NCBI GenBank assembly: GCA_021793115.1
Contig: JAJYTJ010000035.1
Location: forward strand, 1 to 27,698
Length of the DNA: 27,698 nucleotides
Direction of reading: 5' to 3'
Source: Actinomycetes bacterium
GTDB lineage: Bacteria; Actinomycetota; Actinomycetes; Actinomycetales; Cellulomonadaceae
Shown: positions 7,750 to 16,674 of the stretch, piece after piece
How the letters are laid out: every line of letters starts with the position of its first letter
How positions within the stretch are numbered: position 1 is the stretch's first letter
Position numbers and translations under genes: made by a program
The notes under the pieces: generated by a model
Database searches by the model: none
What the model was told of the DNA's origin: nothing
What the model saw: only the letters and a program-made list of their open reading frames with translations

Positions 7750-7763
7750 TACGGTGGCGCGCG
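7750..7763 (+). promoter_or_regulatory. -10 element TACGGT before the oxidoreductase gene
   Basis: TACGGT (7750-7755) is followed by seven bases and the GTG at 7763. If used, the in-frame GTG at 7754 is not in the transcript, so the shorter start is preferred. Confidence 0.4.
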
Positions 7764-8365
7764 TGCACGTCCACGTCGTCTACTGCCACCCGTCCGAGCG
7801 CTCGTTCACGGCCGAGGTGCGCGACGAGCTGCTCCGCGGCCTGGCGGACGCCGGCCACACCACGAGCGTCTCCGACCTCTACGCCATGGGGTTCGCCAGC
7901 GACATGACCGAGGAGGAGTACCTGCGCGACGGCTTCTACGACGCCGCGCCGCCCGTCGCCGACGACGTGCTGGCCGAGCAGCGCAAGGTCAACGCCGCCG
8001 ACGCGCTCGTCTTCGTCTACCCGGTGTTCTGGACCGAGGCCCCCGCCAAGCTCGTCGGCTGGTTCGACCGGGTGTGGCGCTACGGGTTCGCCTACGGCCG
8101 GGAGGCCGGGCCGATCCCCATGAAGACGCTCGACCTCGCGCTGTTCCTCGCCGTCGCCGGGCACGACGAGGAGACGCTCGCGGAGCAGGGGCGGCTGGCG
8201 TCGATGCGCAACGTCATGCTCGACGACCGGATCCACGACCGTGCGCGCGCTAAGGAGCTGATCGTGCTCGGCGGCACCGACCGGCACGACATGGCCCGGC
8301 GCGACGCCAACCGCGCGCGGCACCTGGCACGCGTCCGCGAGCTGGCCCTCGGCCTCGCCCGCTGA
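7763..8365 (+). CDS. NAD(P)H-dependent flavodoxin-fold oxidoreductase (NQO1/MdaB/KefF type)
   Basis: 200 aa, cytoplasmic. It matches the Flavodoxin_2 family: the N-terminal strand and flavin phosphate loop HVVYCHPSERSFT, the ADALVFVYPVFWTEAPAKLVGWFDRV segment (WTEAPAKL, GWFDRVW) and a KTLDLALFLAVAG strand near residue 125. Such proteins carry FMN or FAD and reduce quinones or other small acceptors by two electrons with NAD(P)H. The frame is open further upstream. GTG at 7754 is the alternative start, with a GAGGA about 12 bases before it. The gene is divergent from the DMT transporter gene and convergent with the FBP-domain gene. Confidence 0.85.
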   Translation: MHVHVVYCHPSERSFTAEVRDELLRGLADAGHTTSVSDLYAMGFASDMTEEEYLRDGFYDAAPPVADDVLAEQRKVNAADALVFVYPVFWTEAPAKLVGWFDRVWRYGFAYGREAGPIPMKTLDLALFLAVAGHDEETLAEQGRLASMRNVMLDDRIHDRARAKELIVLGGTDRHDMARRDANRARHLARVRELALGLAR

Positions 8366-8366
8366 C

Positions 8367-8401
8367 GGGCGCCGGCCCCGGCGGCACCCGAGGGCCGGCC
8401 C
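8367..8401. terminator. Bidirectional hairpin between convergent genes
   Basis: GGGC(GC)CGGCCC at 8367-8378 pairs with GGGCCGGCCC at 8392-8401, with a two-base bulge. It starts one base after the oxidoreductase stop and lies 34 bases from the end of the FBP-domain gene. Confidence 0.5.
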
Positions 8402-8434
8402 GACGGCCCGTTCTTGCTCGTCCGCTCGCGAACG

Positions 8435-8938
8435 TCAGCGGGTGCTGCGGACCTCCTGGACGAACCGCGCCGACCGCTCGCGCAGCTCGGCGATGCGGCG
8501 TTCGACGACGAGCTCGCGCATCGCCTCGGCGTCGTCGCCCACCTCGGAGCGCGTCGGCGGTCGACGCACGTTCTGGCTGCAGCGGAAGTCGGTGCAGATG
8601 AGCGTGCCGATGGTGTTGCCGTTCTTGCCGGAGGCGCCGCCGCGCCGCGCGACGTAGAGCGTGACGTCGCCGGTCACCACGAGGTCCGCGCACCACTGGC
8701 AGACGGCCTTGCGGCGCTTGCCACCCTTGTCGGTGGCCCGCAGCAGCACGCCCACCGGCTCGTCGTCCACCTCGACCACGACGTACGCGGACAACGGCGC
8801 CTTGCGGTCGCGCCAGCCCAGGTAGTCCAGGCGGTCCCAGTCCACGGCGTCGAGGTCCGGGAGGGTCGCGTCGGCGGCCTCGCGCTTGGACGCGTTGACG
8901 AACGACGAACGGATCTGCTTCTCGGTGAGCGGGCGCAT
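8435..8938 (-). CDS. FBP-domain (FusB-type treble-clef zinc finger) protein
   Basis: 167 aa. It matches the C-terminal domain family of elongation-factor-G-binding proteins: MRPLTEKQIRSSFVNASKRE at the start, LDYLGWRDRKAP, and four cysteines in C80-x2-C83 and C115-x4-C120 that form the zinc site, within AVCQWCADL and ICTDFRCSQNVR. FusB/FusC use this fold to bind EF-G and release it from stalled ribosomes, which gives fusidic acid tolerance. Actinobacterial single-domain members are mostly uncharacterised, so that role is only a suggestion. A GAGAG lies six bases before the ATG. Confidence 0.85.
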   Translation of the reverse strand: MRPLTEKQIRSSFVNASKREAADATLPDLDAVDWDRLDYLGWRDRKAPLSAYVVVEVDDEPVGVLLRATDKGGKRRKAVCQWCADLVVTGDVTLYVARRGGASGKNGNTIGTLICTDFRCSQNVRRPPTRSEVGDDAEAMRELVVERRIAELRERSARFVQEVRSTR

Positions 8939-8968
8939 GGTGACTCTCGGTGTCGCTGGAGCCCGGCG

Positions 8969-8974
8969 ATGCTA
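8969..8974 (-). promoter_or_regulatory. -10 element TAGCAT for the FBP-domain gene
   Basis: TAGCAT on the minus strand fits TANNNT. It would start transcription near 8962, giving a 24-base leader that contains the GAGAG ribosome binding site. Confidence 0.4.
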
Positions 8975-9061
8975 CGTGACGGGCCGGGACCGGCCCAGCG
9001 CTTTCCGGGGACCAGTGAGCATCCAGGCGGGGAGCCGCGCTGGCGGCACGTCGTCCGGCCC

Positions 9062-9077
9062 GGCGCCGCGCGGCGCC
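9062..9077 (-). terminator. Perfect 16-bp GC palindrome after the LLM gene
   Basis: GGCGCCGCGCGGCGCC is a perfect palindrome five bases beyond the TAG stop of the LLM oxidoreductase gene. It probably acts as a terminator; there is no T-tract. Confidence 0.4.
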
Positions 9078-9082
9078 CCCGG

Positions 9083-9961
9083 CTACGCCGTGATGGTCGC
9101 CGCCGCGAAGCGCTCCAGCGCCGCGATGTGCTGGTCCGCGCCCGTCAGGCCGCTGTCCGTGGCGACGAGCGAGGCGTGCGTCGCGCCGACGGCGCGCCAT
9201 GCCTCGAGCCGCGCGCGCCACTCGTCGGCGTCGCCGGTGCCGTAGGGAATGCGGACCTCGAACCCGAACGACGACCGGTCACGGCCGTTCGCGGCCAGCG
9301 CTTCGTCGAGCACCGCGAGGGCCGGCGCGGCATCCGCGGGCGTGAGGAAGAGGGGCATCCAGCCGTCGCCCACGCGCGCCGCCCGGCGGACCGCCACCGG
9401 GGCGTTGCCGCCGAACCACAGCGGGATGGGGCGCTGCACCGGCGGCGGGCACAGGCCGGCGTCGGGGATCGAGTGCCACTGGCCCTCGAACGCGACGGAG
9501 TCCCCCGTCCACAGCGCGCGCAGCACCTCGATCTGCTCGTCGAGGCGCCGGCCGCGGGTGCGGAAGTCCTCCCCCAGCGCCTGGTACTCGACGTGGTTCC
9601 AGCCGACACCGAGCCCCAGCCGCAGCCGGCCGCCGCTCAGCTGGTCCAGGCCGGCGGCCTGCTTGGCGACGAGCACGGTCTGCCGTTGCGGCAGCAGCAG
9701 CACGCACGTGGCGAACTCGAGGTGCGACGTGGCGCCCGCCATGAACGAGAACAGCACGAACGGCTCGATGAACGGCGTGGTGTTCGTCACCCACTCGGTC
9801 CAGCCGCCGGGCCGGTCGGGGTTGGGCCCGATGACGTGGTCGTCGGCCCCGACGTGCGCGTAGCCCAGGGCCTCGGCCGCCTGCGCGTAGTCGCGGATCG
9901 CGGCGGGGTCGGCCGGGAACTCGGTGTGGGGGTAGATGGCTCCGATGCGCACGGTCGGCAT
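9083..9961 (-). CDS. LLM-class F420-dependent oxidoreductase (luciferase-like)
   Basis: 292 aa TIM-barrel flavin/F420 oxidoreductase of the TIGR03619-like group. Evidence is the N-terminal strand VRIGAIYPHTEFP, the segment ATSHLEFATCVLLLPQRQTVLVAKQAAGLDQLSGGRLRLGLGVGWN (SGGRLRLGLGVGWN near residues 108-121), RGRRLDEQIEVLRALW, and PIPLWFGGNAPVAVRRAARVGDGW (WFGGN, RVGDGWMP). F420 rather than FMN use is inferred from the actinobacterial family. It starts 27 bases after the end of the ASCH-protein gene on the same strand, so the two are probably co-transcribed. The substrate is unknown. Confidence 0.9.
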   Translation of the reverse strand: MPTVRIGAIYPHTEFPADPAAIRDYAQAAEALGYAHVGADDHVIGPNPDRPGGWTEWVTNTTPFIEPFVLFSFMAGATSHLEFATCVLLLPQRQTVLVAKQAAGLDQLSGGRLRLGLGVGWNHVEYQALGEDFRTRGRRLDEQIEVLRALWTGDSVAFEGQWHSIPDAGLCPPPVQRPIPLWFGGNAPVAVRRAARVGDGWMPLFLTPADAAPALAVLDEALAANGRDRSSFGFEVRIPYGTGDADEWRARLEAWRAVGATHASLVATDSGLTGADQHIAALERFAAATITA

Positions 9962-9988
9962 CTTGGCAGCGGATCGCCGCCCGCAGCG

Positions 9989-10504
9989 TCAGCGTTTCGG
10001 GTACAGGACCGTGAACCGCTCGCACACCACCGGCACATCGTCGGAGAACGTGCGCCCAGAGGGGAGGGTCCGGCGGAAGTACTGCTCGTGCTCGGCCCGC
10101 CAGGACGCCAGCGTCCGGTCGCCCTCCCCCTCGAGCCGCGCGTGCTCGGCGGTGACGGCCGAGTACGGGACGACGTCGACCTTCGTCGTGCGGAGCAGCG
10201 CGCGTGGCGCGCCCGACCCGTCGAGGACGATCGACAGGCCCCCCACCGCGGGGACCGGCTCGTCGACCGCCTGGTAGCTCCAGAGCAGGTCCGCCGTGGC
10301 GGACTTGGTGCCGTCGAGCACGAGCGCGAGCAGCTCGTCGGCCAGCTCCGGCGTGTCGCCGAAAGCCCACGCCGGTGGCGGCACCGTCGCGGCGGGCGTC
10401 TCGCCGAGCACGCCGCCCAGCGTGGACAGCCACGCCCGGCCGCGGGTGAGCTGCCAGAAGTCGTCGATCGCCTGGGCGGCCTCGTCGTCGGTCACGGCAC
10501 CCAT
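9989..10504 (-). CDS. ASCH-domain protein
   Basis: 171 aa, soluble. The ASCH (ASC-1 homology, PUA-like) fold is indicated by LADELLALVLDGTKSATADLLWSY (LVLDGTKSATA near residues 63-73), a short beta strand LSIVLDGSGAPRALLRTTKVDVVPY and the ending SDDVPVVCERFTVLYPKR. ASCH proteins are thought to bind RNA or modified nucleosides; some are N4-acetylcytidine amidohydrolases. Which applies here cannot be told. A GTG at 10495 with an AGGA eight bases before it is an alternative start and would remove three residues. It is the first gene of a likely two-gene operon with the LLM oxidoreductase. Confidence 0.8.
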   Translation of the reverse strand: MGAVTDDEAAQAIDDFWQLTRGRAWLSTLGGVLGETPAATVPPPAWAFGDTPELADELLALVLDGTKSATADLLWSYQAVDEPVPAVGGLSIVLDGSGAPRALLRTTKVDVVPYSAVTAEHARLEGEGDRTLASWRAEHEQYFRRTLPSGRTFSDDVPVVCERFTVLYPKR

Positions 10505-10554
10505 CCTGCCCTCAGAGCCGGGGCGAGCTCGGGAAGCTCTGCCGATCGAGGACT

Positions 10555-10917
10555 GTGCGGGCGGCCCGGGCCGCGATCGACGAGAGCGGCGCCGGCGCCG
10601 TCCTGACCGCCCGCTCGGAAGGCTTCGCGTGGGGCCGCCCGGACCCGGACCAGACCGTCCGCCGGCTCGTCACCTACGCCGAGGCCGGGGCCGACTGCCT
10701 GTGCGCGCCCTTCCTCACGTCGCTCGACCGGGCGGCGGTCGTCGCCGCCGGGGCCGAGGCCGCCGCCATCGGCGGCCGGCGGATCAGCGTTCGCGGGATG
10801 CTCGCCAAAACCGCCTGGCGCGGGTTCCTCGCCGCGGCGCACGAGATCGCCGACCAGGGCACGTTCGCCCAGCTCGCCGGCGTGCCGGACCTCAACGCCC
10901 CGCTCGGTCCCGGTTGA
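10555..10917 (+). pseudogene. Remnant of a PEP mutase/isocitrate lyase family gene
   Basis: 120 codons remain open. They match the C-terminal half of this family: AIDESGAGAVLTARSEGF and GRPDPDQTVRRLVTYAEAGADCLCAP, then GGRRISVRGMLAKTAWRGFLAAAHEIADQGTFAQLAG (RRISV, GTFAQLAG). Full proteins have about 250-280 residues. The N-terminal half with the DDxxG-type metal and substrate site is missing, and upstream sequence shows no trace of it. The strand that normally sits between the GADCLCAP and RRISV motifs (the PVNVL-type segment, about 25 residues) is also absent, so there is an internal in-frame deletion as well. The 3' end overlaps the convergent ATPase gene by 26 bases. Not expected to give an active enzyme. 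Confidence 0.75.
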
Positions 10918-13294
10918 CCTCCGGTGCGCGGGGTCGGAGCGACCGGCCGCTGAGGTACCAGGCGATCTCCACCAGGACGATCCCGGTTGCGGCGCACACC
11001 GCGGCGACCATCATGTGGTGGCCGTTCCCGGGGTCGAGCAGGAACAGCCGCTGGGTGAGCGGCAGGACGAACATCAGCGCCGATGCCGCGGCCATGACGA
11101 CGACGAGCGCGACCTTCCACGGCGCGAACGGCCGGGCGACGAGCGCCAGCACCCACAGTGCGATCGCGGTCAGGGTGATGAGCGCCGCCGTGCTGGCCTG
11201 CGTGCGAGCCTGCTGGTCCGCCCCCGCTCCGGGATACGTCAGCACGTACGAGACGAGGCACGCCACCGCGATGATGGCGCCGGCGGGGATGGCGGTGCGC
11301 ATGACGCGGGCGACGAAGCCGGGCCGCGCCCGCTCGTCGTTCGGCGCCAACGACAGGACGAACGCCGGCAGGCCGATGGTGAACCAGCCGGTGATCGTCA
11401 CGTGCCGCGGGTAGAAGGGGTACGGCAACGCGTCGAACCCGATGAGCCCCGGGACGCCGACCATGAGGGCCAGCAGCACCGAGTAGACGGTCTTGGTGAG
11501 GAACAGCGTCGAGACGCGCTCGATGTTGCCGATCACCCGCCGCCCCTCGGCGACGACGTACGGCAGCGTGGCGAACGTGTTGTCGAGCAGCACGATCTGC
11601 GCCACGGCGCGGGCCGCGGGGCTGCCGGCACCCATGGCCACGCCGATGTCGGCGTCCTTGAGGGCCAGCACGTCGTTGACGCCGTCGCCCGTCATCGCCA
11701 CGGTGTGGCCCGCCGACTGCAGGGCACCGACCATCGCGCGCTTCTGGTCCGGCGTCACACGGCCGAAGATGGTGGACCGCTCGAGCTCGCCCGCCAGCGC
11801 CGCCTGCTCGTCGGGCAGCGTGCGGGCGTCGACCGGCTCGTGCGCGCCGGGCAGCCCGAGCGACGCGGCGACCGCGCCCACGGAGGTGGCGCTGTCGCCG
11901 CTGATGACCTTGACCGCCACACGCTGCGCGGCGAAGTAGTCGAGCGTGTCCCGGGCGTCCGGGCGCACCTTCTGGTCGAGCACGACGAGCGCGACGGGGT
12001 CCACCGTGCCCGGCGCGTCCGGTCCGTCCAGCGGCCGCTCGGCACGGCCGAGGAGCAGCACCCGGAGCCCGCGGGCGGCCAGCGCCTCGGCCTCGCGGCG
12101 CCGCTCGTCGTCCGCAGGCAGCAGCACGTCCGGCGCGCCGAGCACCCAGCGCCCCTGCCCGTCGAACTCGGCGCCGCTCCACTTGCGGGCCGACGAGAAC
12201 GCCGCCGTCGAGGCGACCGGCCAGCCCGGGTCGTCCGGGAACGCCTCGGCGATCGCCTGGAGGCTGGCGTTCGGCCGGGGGTCGGCGGCGACCAGCGCCG
12301 CCAGCGCCGTCCCCGGCAGGCCGGCGGCGACGCCACCGAGCGGGCGCACCTCCGCCAGCCGCATCGCGTTCTCGGTGAGCGTGCCGGTCTTGTCGGCGCA
12401 GACGACGTCGACCCGGGCCAGGCCCTCGATCGCCGGCAGCTCGTTGACCAGGCACTGCCGCCGGCCGAGGCGGATCACGCCGACGGCGAACGCGATCGAC
12501 GTCATGAGCACCAGGCCCTCGGGGACCATCGGGACGAGGGCTGCCACCATGCCGCGCAGCGCCTCGGACAGCGGCTGGGACCCTGAGAGCTGGTTGTAGA
12601 TCGACAGCACGCCGGCCGGCACCAGCAGCCAGGTGATGAGGGTGAGGATCCGGTTGATGCCGTTACGCAGGTCGGACTTCACGAGCGTGAAGCGGCTCGC
12701 CTCGTCGGCCAGCCGGGCGGCGTACGCCTCGCGGCCCACCTTCGTCGCGCGGTAGGCGCCGTACCCGGCGACGACGAAGCTGCCGGACATCACCGGGTCG
12801 CCCGGCTGCTTCTGCAGCGGGTCCGCCTCGCCGGTGAGCAGCGACTCGTCGACCTCGAGCCCGCGGGCGTCGACGATCTCACCGTCGACGATGAGCTGGT
12901 CGCCGGCACCGACCTCGATGACGTCGTCGGCCACCACGTCGCCCGGCGTCAGATCGACGACGGCGCCGTCGCGGCGCACCCGCGGCCGCGCCTGCCCGAC
13001 GATCGTCAGCCGGTCCAGGGTCCGCTTCGCCCGCAGCTCCTGGATCATCCCGACCACGGAGTTCGCGACGATCATGCCGCCGAACAGGCCGTCCAGGTAG
13101 AAGCCGGTCGACATGACGATCGCGAACAGCACGGCCAGGATCGCGTTGATCCGCGTGAAGACGTTGGCGCGGACGATCTCCCAGACGCCGCGGCTGGCCC
13201 GCACCGGCACGTCGTTCACGCGGCCGGCGGCCACCCGCTCCGCGACCTGCGCGGAGGTCAGCCCGCGCTCCGCCACGCCCTCGTCCGTCACCAT
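10892..13294 (-). CDS. Cation-transporting P-type ATPase, CtpE-like
   Basis: 800 aa. Order of motifs: N-terminal [18 protein letters not shown], actuator domain with [11 protein letters not shown] (near residue 155), TM4 motif [13 protein letters not shown] (PEGL), phosphorylation site [11 protein letters not shown] (Asp near residue 301), [15 protein letters not shown], hinge [21 protein letters not shown] (near 535), then six C-terminal membrane segments. The PEGL signature and overall order match mycobacterial CtpE, reported as a calcium-uptake ATPase; ion choice here is inferred. GGAGGA lies upstream of the ATG at 13294. The final segment is full length, ending antisense to the PEP mutase remnant. 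Confidence 0.93.
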   Translation of the reverse strand: MVTDEGVAERGLTSAQVAERVAAGRVNDVPVRASRGVWEIVRANVFTRINAILAVLFAIVMSTGFYLDGLFGGMIVANSVVGMIQELRAKRTLDRLTIVGQARPRVRRDGAVVDLTPGDVVADDVIEVGAGDQLIVDGEIVDARGLEVDESLLTGEADPLQKQPGDPVMSGSFVVAGYGAYRATKVGREAYAARLADEASRFTLVKSDLRNGINRILTLITWLLVPAGVLSIYNQLSGSQPLSEALRGMVAALVPMVPEGLVLMTSIAFAVGVIRLGRRQCLVNELPAIEGLARVDVVCADKTGTLTENAMRLAEVRPLGGVAAGLPGTALAALVAADPRPNASLQAIAEAFPDDPGWPVASTAAFSSARKWSGAEFDGQGRWVLGAPDVLLPADDERRREAEALAARGLRVLLLGRAERPLDGPDAPGTVDPVALVVLDQKVRPDARDTLDYFAAQRVAVKVISGDSATSVGAVAASLGLPGAHEPVDARTLPDEQAALAGELERSTIFGRVTPDQKRAMVGALQSAGHTVAMTGDGVNDVLALKDADIGVAMGAGSPAARAVAQIVLLDNTFATLPYVVAEGRRVIGNIERVSTLFLTKTVYSVLLALMVGVPGLIGFDALPYPFYPRHVTITGWFTIGLPAFVLSLAPNDERARPGFVARVMRTAIPAGAIIAVACLVSYVLTYPGAGADQQARTQASTAALITLTAIALWVLALVARPFAPWKVALVVVMAAASALMFVLPLTQRLFLLDPGNGHHMMVAAVCAATGIVLVEIAWYLSGRSLRPRAPEVNRDRAGR

Positions 13295-13380
13295 CGCGCC
13301 GTCGTCCTCCCCCGGTGGGCTGCTCGGTGCCCCCAGCGTACGGAGCAGTCCTCGCCCGCTGAGGGACGACGGCCTTGCCG

Positions 13381-13824
13381 CTACTCGATGACGGCGAACA
13401 GCAGTCCGCCGAGCATCGCCATGTTCTTCTGGAACTGCAGCTTCTGCGCCTGACGCTGCGCCGGGTCGTCCACTCTCCAGTACGGATGACCGGCGATCGA
13501 CGTCGGGAGCAGGGAAGCGGCGAGGACGGCGGCGGACGCGCGCGGCATGATCCCGAGGGCCAGCGTGGTCCCCGCGACCAGCTGCGCCGCTCCGTTCGCC
13601 TTGACGAGCGCCTCGTCGTCCAGCGGCAGGGGCACCACCTTACGGATGGCGTCGAGCGTGCCCCCGGCCAGGTCCACGCGGCCGCCGGGTGCGCGGACCA
13701 CCGCGTACCCGGCCTCGATGAACAGCCAGCCGGTCAGCCCGCGGGCCGCCGTCCGCAGGACTCCCCGGGCGGCGCCGGCCAACGCGCCGGCGGGCCCGGA
13801 CGGGATGCTGGCAAGAGTGGGCAT
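13381..13824 (-). CDS. DoxX-family membrane protein
   Basis: 147 aa with about four hydrophobic stretches. It fits DoxX/DUF4267-type small membrane proteins: [23 protein letters not shown] near the N-terminus, [24 protein letters not shown] ([15 protein letters not shown]), and a [30 protein letters not shown] tail ([11 protein letters not shown]). The start is set by AGAGGA five bases before ATG 13824; the same frame is open further upstream but only as an out-of-frame reading of the previous gene. It begins 32 bases after the stop of the propeller/phosphoesterase gene, so it is probably in that operon. Confidence 0.82.
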   Translation of the reverse strand: MPTLASIPSGPAGALAGAARGVLRTAARGLTGWLFIEAGYAVVRAPGGRVDLAGGTLDAIRKVVPLPLDDEALVKANGAAQLVAGTTLALGIMPRASAAVLAASLLPTSIAGHPYWRVDDPAQRQAQKLQFQKNMAMLGGLLFAVIE

Positions 13825-13856
13825 GTCGATCCTCTCGTTCGTGACGCCGCAGACCG

Positions 13857-16565
13857 TCAGCTGTCGGTGTGCGGCACCTGGTCCGGCATCAGCACAGCGG
13901 CGTCGCCCGGGTAGGGCTTGGTGAAGCCGTTGCCGGCGTACCAGACGTCCCGGTTGCCCTGGGCCATGTCGACCATGTCCTCGGTGGTCCAGTCCTGCGC
14001 CGCGGACCACCGCGCCCAGGCGGCCTGCAGGGCTGAGGTGGTCGCGGCGGTCGTCGTGCCCAGCGCGCCGGCCTTGGGCGTGGCGACGGCCGCCGGCTGC
14101 GGGTTCGTCTCGGTGAGCGAGACGTTGCTGGGCAGCGCGGTGTACGGCGTGAGGTCCGGCTTGTCGGTGAAGGCGTCGAACATCGGCTCCGCCGTCAGGT
14201 CCTCCTGGTTCATCGGCGGCAGGCCCAGGATCTGCTCGATGGTCCGCATCACGTTGAGCTGGCTGTAGAGGGTGTCCACCACCGCGCCGCGCTTGGCGTA
14301 GGGGCTGATCACGAGGGTGGGGTTGCGGTGCCCGTCCACGTGGTCCACGCCGTTCTGCGAGTCGTCCTCCATCACGAAGATCGCGCTGTTCTTCCAATAC
14401 GGGCTGTGGGAGATCGTGTCGACGATCCGACCGACGGCGAGGTCGTTGTCCGCGACATGCGCCTCAGGCGTGATGGCGCCGGGGGTGGTGCCCTCCGTGT
14501 GGTCGCTCATCAGCCACAGCAGGTTCAGCGCGGGCAGGTTGTTGTTCTGCACGTAGCCGGCGAAGTCGTTGTCGAACATCGCTGCGCGGTACTGGTCCGG
14601 GATGTCCAGGTCGAAGCCCGGGAAGTCCGGCTTGGTCACCGCGCGCAGCGACGGGATGTCGGTCTTGGCGGTGTATCTGCCGAGCGGGTAGTTCAGTGGC
14701 CCCGTCGACGAACCGTCCAGCACGTGCGAGTCGGCCAGCCAGGAGGTCCAGCTGTGGGGCGGGGGCGCCTGCCCGCTCGGCTCCGTGTAGTGGTCCGTCA
14801 GCTCACCCCAGTTGGCGACGGACTTGCCGTGCGCAACCGCGTCGTCCCAGATCCACCCGGTCTTGACGTTCGCCAGGGGGTCACCCGTCAGGTAGGAGCG
14901 GGTGTTGTTGCCGTACATCTGCTGGAGGTAGTTGTTGACGAAAGCCTGGTCCAGCCAGTGGTGTCCTTCGTAGGAGTTGGTGCCGTCCGAGTAGAGGTTG
15001 TCGATCAGCGGGAACGTGGTCGCCAGCGCATGGATGTTCGGTGTGATCTTCTGCCCGAACTGGGCAAGGCTCGCGTCCCCGTTGCCCTTCTTGACGTCCC
15101 CGAGCACCTGGTCGTAGGTGCGGTTCTCCTTGATGATGAGGAACACGTGCTGGATGGACGACGGGTCGCCCAGCCGCACCGGGACCGCCACCGGTGCCTT
15201 CGTGCCGTCCGCCGTCTGGTTCGGCGTGGCGAGGGCGTTCCAGTGGTTGTTCTGGAACACCTGCTGGCTGTACGAGGCCATCTGCGCCGGGGTTGGCGTC
15301 GCGATGGTCTGCACCGTCCCGACGAAATTGAAGCCGAACTGCGACACCGCGCCGGTCGTCCCGACGCCTTCCTTGATCGTGGCGACCGGCCCGAGCGAGC
15401 CAATGCCCTGCTCGCTGGCCACCACGAGCTTGCCCAGCGCCTCGTCCCGCGCGATGCCCGTCGGGAACGACCCGGTCGGGATCAGCCCCTCGAACGTCGG
15501 CTGTGCGTACGCGTCCTGGTAGCCGTACACGGCGACGGCGTTGTCCCGGCCGAGGCTGACCGCCAGGTGCGTGGGGTCCAGCATCGCCAGCCCGTTCGGC
15601 TGGGCACCGAACGGGGCACCCGGCGCCGGGTTGGCACTGAACGTGCGGGCCACCTGCTGCTTGACGGTGTCGATGCTCGAGATCGAGTCGTCGTCCGTGT
15701 TCGCCACCAGGAGGGTGGAGCCGACCGCAAGCAGCGCGCTGGGTTCGATCCCGACCGTGAACGTCTTCACCTGCGCGCCGGCACCGAGGTCCACCTCGGA
15801 GACCGTGCCCGTCGTCGGGGCTGCGTTGTGGTCGACGACGATGGGCGTGCCGTACGAGAGGTCCGTCCGGTCGCCCGTCTGCGCCGGGCGTCCGCCCTGG
15901 TTGCTCACGTAGGCGTTGCCGCCGATCACCACGACACTGTTGGGCACGTTGCCCACGGGGATCTGCTGCACGAGCGTGTTGCGGGTGGGGTCGACCACGC
16001 CGAGCGTGCCGTTGGCACTCAACGTGACGAGCAGCCTGCCGTCCGGCGCCCAGGCCAGCCCGGCCGGCACCGGCTTGCGGCCGTGCACGCCCGGCAACGG
16101 GACCGTGATGGGTGTACCCAGCGTCCCGTCGGCGTTCACCGGGAACCGCTGCAGATCGGCGGGCCGTGCCGCCCACAGGTACTTCCCGTCGGGCGAGTAC
16201 ACGATCCCGCCGTCGGAGATCTTGCCCGCGCCGGTCTGCTGCAGCACCTTGTGGCCGACCAGGTCGAAAACGGTCACGATGCCGGTGGTGGCGCCACCGG
16301 TGTTGAGGGCCGCAGCGGTCCGGCCGTCAGGGCTCAGGGCCAGGCCGAACGGCCGGCCGTTCTCCTTGATCACGTCGCCGACCGGGGTGACGAGCTGGGT
16401 GGTCGGGGTCAGGTAGGACCCGTCCGCCTGCTTGCCCACGATCCGGCGATCGACGGTCGGGCTGCGGAAGATGCCGGTGCCGTATGCGGCTCCGACGGCG
16501 ACCGCGGCCGTCACGACCACCGCGGTCACGACCGCCGCCGTTCGGGTGCGCCTTCGTTCCAACAC
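13857..16565 (-). CDS. Membrane-anchored YncE-type beta-propeller / phosphoesterase fusion protein
   Basis: 902 aa. A single signal-anchor helix (residues about 9-31) puts the rest outside the membrane. Residues about 45-430 are repeated YncE/NHL-like blades (ALSPDGRTAAALNTGG, YSPDGKYLWAARP, WAPDGRLLVTLSANGTLGVVD, LLVANTDDDSISSID). Residues about 465-800 match the phosphoesterase/alkaline-phosphatase superfamily: FLIIKENRTYDQVLGD near 475 (metal-binding start), NLYSDGTNSYEGH, LWLMSDHTEG, and VMEDDSQNGVDHVDGHR near 733, giving Asp and His ligands. The start is GTG with GGGAG five bases upstream. Its base composition is somewhat more varied than that of its neighbours. The substrate is unknown; phosphate ester or phospholipid hydrolysis is usual in the superfamily. 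Confidence 0.88.
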   Translation of the reverse strand: MLERRRTRTAAVVTAVVVTAAVAVGAAYGTGIFRSPTVDRRIVGKQADGSYLTPTTQLVTPVGDVIKENGRPFGLALSPDGRTAAALNTGGATTGIVTVFDLVGHKVLQQTGAGKISDGGIVYSPDGKYLWAARPADLQRFPVNADGTLGTPITVPLPGVHGRKPVPAGLAWAPDGRLLVTLSANGTLGVVDPTRNTLVQQIPVGNVPNSVVVIGGNAYVSNQGGRPAQTGDRTDLSYGTPIVVDHNAAPTTGTVSEVDLGAGAQVKTFTVGIEPSALLAVGSTLLVANTDDDSISSIDTVKQQVARTFSANPAPGAPFGAQPNGLAMLDPTHLAVSLGRDNAVAVYGYQDAYAQPTFEGLIPTGSFPTGIARDEALGKLVVASEQGIGSLGPVATIKEGVGTTGAVSQFGFNFVGTVQTIATPTPAQMASYSQQVFQNNHWNALATPNQTADGTKAPVAVPVRLGDPSSIQHVFLIIKENRTYDQVLGDVKKGNGDASLAQFGQKITPNIHALATTFPLIDNLYSDGTNSYEGHHWLDQAFVNNYLQQMYGNNTRSYLTGDPLANVKTGWIWDDAVAHGKSVANWGELTDHYTEPSGQAPPPHSWTSWLADSHVLDGSSTGPLNYPLGRYTAKTDIPSLRAVTKPDFPGFDLDIPDQYRAAMFDNDFAGYVQNNNLPALNLLWLMSDHTEGTTPGAITPEAHVADNDLAVGRIVDTISHSPYWKNSAIFVMEDDSQNGVDHVDGHRNPTLVISPYAKRGAVVDTLYSQLNVMRTIEQILGLPPMNQEDLTAEPMFDAFTDKPDLTPYTALPSNVSLTETNPQPAAVATPKAGALGTTTAATTSALQAAWARWSAAQDWTTEDMVDMAQGNRDVWYAGNGFTKPYPGDAAVLMPDQVPHTDS

Positions 16566-16641
16566 GGGTGCTCCCGTCGTACTGCCCTGGGTCCTCGGTC
16601 ACGCGCGTAGCCGCCTGAGAACCCGCCCGGCCTGTGGTGAT

Positions 16642-16674
16642 GAGCGTCGGACGCTCCGTCCCGGGGCGATCCTA
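16642..16674 (-). promoter_or_regulatory. Candidate promoter and operator dyad upstream of the propeller/phosphoesterase gene
   Basis: On the minus strand TAGGAT (16674-16669) fits a -10 element. Just downstream is a perfect dyad GAGCGTC-G-GACGCTC (16642-16656). A repressor bound there would cover the initial transcribed region. This is a pattern-based suggestion only; the dyad might also form a weak terminator for the upstream gene. Confidence 0.3.

Noticed and set aside
5722..7907. Very long open frames on both strands (5722-7749 minus, 5862-7907 plus)
   Set aside because: Both are Arg/Ala/His-rich readings across genes with clear domains, so they are frame shadows.
8414..10606. 730-codon + strand open frame
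   Set aside because: It runs antisense through the FBP, LLM and ASCH genes, all with recognisable motifs.
14328..16610. 760-codon + strand open frame
   Set aside because: Antisense to the propeller/phosphoesterase gene, Val/Arg/His-rich and without motifs.
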